NCBI GenBank assembly: GCA_022865525.1
Contig: JALHSV010000565.1
Coordinates: 1 to 16,255 of the forward strand
Source of the DNA: Thermodesulfovibrionales bacterium
GTDB lineage: Bacteria; Nitrospirota; Thermodesulfovibrionia; Thermodesulfovibrionales; SM23-35
Direction: 5' to 3'
Length of the DNA stretch: 16,255 nt
The first letter of the stretch is position 1. Each line of letters starts with the position of its first letter. The notes below the pieces were generated by a model that saw only the letters and a list, made by a program, of their open reading frames with translations, ran no database searches and was not told the DNA's origin. The position numbers and the translations under genes are program-made. This document shows, one piece after another, positions 15,022 to 16,255 of the stretch.

Positions 15022-15594
15022 TCATGGAGCGCCTGAATCGTCCGATCTCAAGTATTGGTACAAGGTCTCGCGGCTGATGCCAAACTCGCGGGCAAGGGCG
15101 GCTTTTTGTTCGCCGGCAGCGGCCCGCTGGCGCAGATCGACTACCTGCTCAGGTGATAACGCTTTCTTGCGGCCACGGTACGCTCCACGTTTTTTGGCAA
15201 GGGCGATGCCTTCGCGCTGGCGTTCGCGGATCAAAGCCCGCTCAAATTCAGCGAAAGCGCCCATCACCGAGAGCAACAGATTGGCCATGGGCGAATCCTC
15301 GCCGGTGAAATTCAGGCCTTCCTTGACGAACTCGATCCGGATGCCCCGTTTGGTCAGCATTTGGACCAGCCGCCGCAGGTCGTCCAAATTTCGAGCCAGG
15401 CGATCCATGCTGTGCACAACAACAATATCTCCCTCACGAGCGAAGGCAAGGAGCGCCTCGAGCTCGGGCCGCTTGGTATCCTTGCCGGAGGCTTTGTCGG
15501 TAAAGACCTTATTGAGCGAAATATTCTCCAGTTGCCGTTCGGGATTCTGATCGAAACTGCTGACCCTGATATAACCAATACGTTGACCTGGCAT
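15022..15594 (-). CDS. tnpR: Tn3-family serine resolvase/invertase, 190 aa
   Basis: This is a full-length small serine recombinase. The catalytic Ser12 lies in IGYIRVSSFDQN, and the active-site arginines are in DRLAR (65 and 68). The dimerisation and E-helix region includes SPMANLLLSVMGAFAEFERALIRERQREGI, followed by a C-terminal helix-turn-helix (about 150-183: AALAREFGISRETLYQYL). It resolves cointegrates or inverts DNA between specific sites. It starts 8 bp after the MazF stop with the site AGAGG in between, so it belongs to the same operon as the toxin-antitoxin pair. No transposase gene is in the window. It has a truncated, same-strand near-twin at 3546-4023. Confidence 0.9.
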   Translation of the reverse strand: MPGQRIGYIRVSSFDQNPERQLENISLNKVFTDKASGKDTKRPELEALLAFAREGDIVVVHSMDRLARNLDDLRRLVQMLTKRGIRIEFVKEGLNFTGEDSPMANLLLSVMGAFAEFERALIRERQREGIALAKKRGAYRGRKKALSPEQVVDLRQRAAAGEQKAALAREFGISRETLYQYLRSDDSGAP

Positions 15595-15602
15595 TTGATC
15601 CT

Positions 15603-15929
15603 CTACAAGGGCAAGCCCAGTTGAATTTTAACCGCTTTTTCGATTGCCATCATGTCCTTAGACGATACCGATCCTATTTTATCTTTCAATCGTTTCTTGT
15701 CGGCAGTAGTGATTTGATCGGCCATAGCTTTGCTATCTTTCCCATTCAGCTTAATTATTGCTTCGCTTGGATAGCAATTTTCGACATTGCTGGTCAGGGG
15801 AATTATTTGCACCCGGTTCAAGAACTTGTTTGCGGAATCATTACTAATGATAACGGCAGGGCGAGTTTTTTTGATCTCTGTTCCGATCGAGGGATCAAGA
15901 TTTACCCACCATACTTCACCGCGTTTCAT
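15603..15929 (-). CDS. MazF/PemK-family toxin, 108 aa
   Basis: This is an mRNA endoribonuclease toxin of the usual length. The N-terminal KRGEVWWVNLDPSIGTEI is followed by KKTRPAVIISND (about 20-31), whose Arg is part of the active site, and by IIPLTS (about 42-47). The later DQITTADKKRLKDKIG is also typical. It would cut single-stranded RNA at short motifs when freed from its antitoxin. The ATG lies inside the end of the antitoxin gene (14-bp overlap), which favours coupled translation and excess antitoxin. The next gene in the operon is the resolvase. Confidence 0.88.
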   Translation of the reverse strand: MKRGEVWWVNLDPSIGTEIKKTRPAVIISNDSANKFLNRVQIIPLTSNVENCYPSEAIIKLNGKDSKAMADQITTADKKRLKDKIGSVSSKDMMAIEKAVKIQLGLPL

Positions 15930-16146
15930 TCTTTACATCTCCGATCATGGCATTGCTCCATGCAAGGGCTTCTTCTTCACGCTGGCGGTCAGCCGCCATG
16001 GTTTTATAGGCATCATCAAGCGTTTCTCCGGTGACCAGGGGTCTTATCAGCTCTTCTATGAAGTGGCTGATCTTGCCGCGACCAACAACACGTAGCAGGC
16101 CCAAGTAAACCTGTTCATCAATGGACAAAAGAAGCTTCTTCTGCAT
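15916..16146 (-). CDS. MazE-like antitoxin, 76 aa
   Basis: The N-terminal part KKLLLSIDEQVYLGLLRVVGRGKISHFIEELIRPLV is a short beta strand followed by two helices, the layout of a ribbon-helix-helix DNA-binding domain. An acidic tail (DDAYKTMAADRQREEEALAW) would bind and cover the toxin. The start is the ATG at 16146: GAGG lies 6 nt before it and a promoter just beyond. The frame is open to an ATG 13 codons further upstream (16185), but that start would lie inside the promoter and lacks a ribosome site. The protein should repress its own promoter through the palindrome there. Confidence 0.8.
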   Translation of the reverse strand: MQKKLLLSIDEQVYLGLLRVVGRGKISHFIEELIRPLVTGETLDDAYKTMAADRQREEEALAWSNAMIGDVKNETR

Positions 16147-16156
16147 CCTGCACCTC

Positions 16157-16192
16157 GATATATAATATATAGTATATATCTTCAATTGTCAA
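16157..16192 (-). promoter_or_regulatory. TA operon promoter with palindromic operator
   Basis: On the minus strand, TTGACA (plus 16187-16192), a 17-bp spacer and TATATT (plus 16164-16169) form a near-consensus sigma-70 promoter for the antitoxin-toxin-resolvase operon. A 24-bp AT-rich palindrome (16157-16180, 11 of 12 pairs matching) covers the -10 box. This is where an antitoxin or antitoxin-toxin complex would bind for autorepression. Nothing coding is seen in 16193-16255. Confidence 0.75.
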
Positions 16193-16255
16193 CAGATGGC
16201 GGCGTAAGTATTCAGTTCTTACAAACATACGAAAAAACTCACCCCCGCTCCCCCT

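Noticed and set aside
1..16255. CRISPR array, rRNA genes or replication origin
   Set aside because: No regularly spaced short repeats, no rRNA-like sequence and no iteron or DnaA-box cluster were seen on either strand.

Overview
This is an accessory, horizontally assembled stretch of bacterial DNA. The host is probably Gram-negative: it encodes several lipoproteins with signal peptide and lipobox, plus an exported DegP-like protease. The sequence alone does not fix a lineage. Base composition is a mosaic. The lipoprotein, DUF5677-like and HRDC genes (about 0.43-3.2 kb and 10.7-12.2 kb) are AT-rich. The protease, helicase, SMC-like ATPase and resolvase genes are clearly more GC-rich. This fits several independent acquisitions.

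Left part (1-3.4 kb): the 3' end of a truncated gene, the first copy of a roughly 200-bp dispersed repeat followed at once by a tRNA-like 3' half, an unknown AT-rich gene with a strong 5' hairpin, a DUF5677/HEPN-like gene, and two lipoprotein genes in tandem on the minus strand (one lipocalin-like, one PEGA).

The segment 3.44-4.39 kb is bounded by perfect 34-bp inverted repeats. These are the ends of two more copies of the dispersed repeat. The segment encloses a serine recombinase gene that has lost its N-terminus and catalytic serine. To its right lie an exported DEG9-type serine protease (4.5-6.0 kb) and, convergent with it, a 1443-aa SF1 helicase carrying a C-terminal PD-(D/E)XK-like nuclease domain (6.1-10.5 kb).

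Next come an HRDC-domain gene broken by a nonsense codon and a frameshift, and another lipoprotein gene. A two-gene minus-strand unit follows: a 64-aa acidic protein whose stop overlaps (ATGA) the start of an 818-aa Rad50/RecF-like ATPase with a CPFC motif and a C-terminal zinc ribbon. The right end is a compact minus-strand operon of MazE-like antitoxin, MazF/PemK toxin and a full-length Tn3-type resolvase, driven by a consensus promoter overlapped by a 24-bp palindrome.

The truncated and intact resolvase copies are similar at the DNA level, point the same way and lie about 11.5 kb apart. The helicase-nuclease and SMC-like ATPase units between them look like anti-phage or anti-plasmid cargo, by architecture and context only. 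The best candidates for something new are the small-protein/SMC-ATPase pair, the helicase-nuclease with a ~700-aa insertion, and the structured repeat whose end resembles the resolvase 3' end.
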